A program made the position numbers and the translations under genes. A model generated the notes under the pieces. The model was not told where the DNA came from. It saw only the letters and a list, made by a program, of their open reading frames with translations, and did not search any database. This document shows, in pieces, positions 5,630-6,046 of a stretch of DNA of 6,046 bases (the first letter of the stretch is position 1; the number at the start of each line of letters is the position of its first letter). The DNA is taken from contig CANGUQ010000250.1 in the NCBI GenBank assembly GCA_947456915.1, positions 1-6,046 on the forward strand. Reading direction: 5' to 3'. The stretch is from Betaproteobacteria bacterium. Its GTDB lineage: Bacteria; Pseudomonadota; Gammaproteobacteria; Burkholderiales; CAIKXV01.

Positions 5630-6046
5630 ATGACAAGCGTTCCTACCCTGTTCCGTGTTGTACTGGCGGCAACCGTCGCCCTCGCGACCGGGCTGCCGGT
5701 GCCAGCGGCAGCGCAAGTTCTCACGCCAACGGCCCTGTTCGAAAAACTCTCGCCGAGCGTGTTCATGGTGATCACCTACGCGAGCACGGATCCCAAGGCC
5801 CGCCCTCTGGGAACGGGTAGCGCAGTGGTGATCGGACCCGAGACGATCGTCGCCAACTGCCATGTGTTGCGCAAGAGCCAGCGCGTGGAGATCGTCAATG
5901 GCCCGGTGAAGCTTGAAGCAACACTGGAGTTTCCTGATGTCGAGCGGGACCTTTGCCAGATGCGGATCCCCGGCCTGAAGGCCACTCCAGTCATCCTCGG
6001 CTCGAGCAGTGATCTGCGAATCGGCCAGCGCGTTTACGCAATCGGC
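5630..6046 (+). CDS. Trypsin/HtrA-like exported serine protease, N-terminal part (cut by window end)
   Basis: The first 139 residues of an open frame that runs off the window. A Sec signal peptide is clear: Arg9, hydrophobic stretch 10-22, cleavage at AAA|Q (28/29). The mature part starts like an S1-family protease: LFEKLSPSVFMVI (36-48), then GTGSAVVIG (61-69), then the catalytic His78 in VANCHVL. The probable catalytic Asp is Asp107 in ERDLCQM, and SSSDLRIGQRVYAIG at the end matches the 'L-x-x-G-x-x-V-x-A-I-G' strand that precedes the serine loop in HtrA/DegP-like enzymes. The catalytic Ser lies beyond the window, so activity cannot be confirmed. Cysteines at 77 and 109 flank the catalytic His and Asp. 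The ATG at 5630 lacks a good Shine-Dalgarno; an in-frame TTG at 5570 would add 20 residues but spoil the signal peptide. It may share a transcript with the two genes upstream. A proteolytic role in the periplasm is inferred. Confidence 0.85.
   Translation, partial: MTSVPTLFRVVLAATVALATGLPVPAAAQVLTPTALFEKLSPSVFMVITYASTDPKARPLGTGSAVVIGPETIVANCHVLRKSQRVEIVNGPVKLEATLEFPDVERDLCQMRIPGLKATPVILGSSSDLRIGQRVYAIG

Overview
The window reads as part of a high-GC proteobacterial chromosome. The strong G/C bias at third codon positions and the close match of the transporter proteins to the GltIJKL family suggest a betaproteobacterium, perhaps Burkholderiales or Rhodocyclales; this is an inference from protein and codon character only. 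All supported genes lie on the + strand.

Bases 1-272 are a non-coding leader. It holds a candidate sigma-70 promoter near 158-187, an overlapping inverted repeat (173-196), a perfect 12-bp palindrome (244-255) and a Shine-Dalgarno sequence. From 273 to 3783 lies a complete glutamate/aspartate-type ABC importer in the order known from E. coli: gltI (periplasmic binding protein, TTG start), gltJ and gltK (paired membrane permeases) and gltL (ATPase). Two gaps interrupt this operon. The 218-bp gltI-gltJ gap carries a terminator-like hairpin (1250-1280) that could let gltI be expressed in excess of the membrane genes. The 223-bp gltK-gltL gap carries two copies of a 56-58 bp repeat, resembling a dispersed intergenic element.

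Bases 3780-6046 hold a second group, fused to the first by start/stop overlaps. A probable lipoprotein (TTG start overlapping the gltL stop by 4 bases) is followed by a 364-residue exported protein with a glycine zipper (ATG overlapping the previous stop by 4 bases). After 96 bases comes the N-terminal part of an exported trypsin/HtrA-like serine protease, cut by the window end. Codon use in this group is less G/C-biased than in the glt genes. The first two proteins have no function I can name.

Taken together, GltI would capture acidic amino acids in the periplasm and GltJKL would import them using ATP. The downstream trio looks like a separate cell-envelope module that either shares the glt transcript or has arrived next to it. 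The trio, the paired repeats inside the operon and the gltI-gltJ hairpin are the parts most worth a second look.
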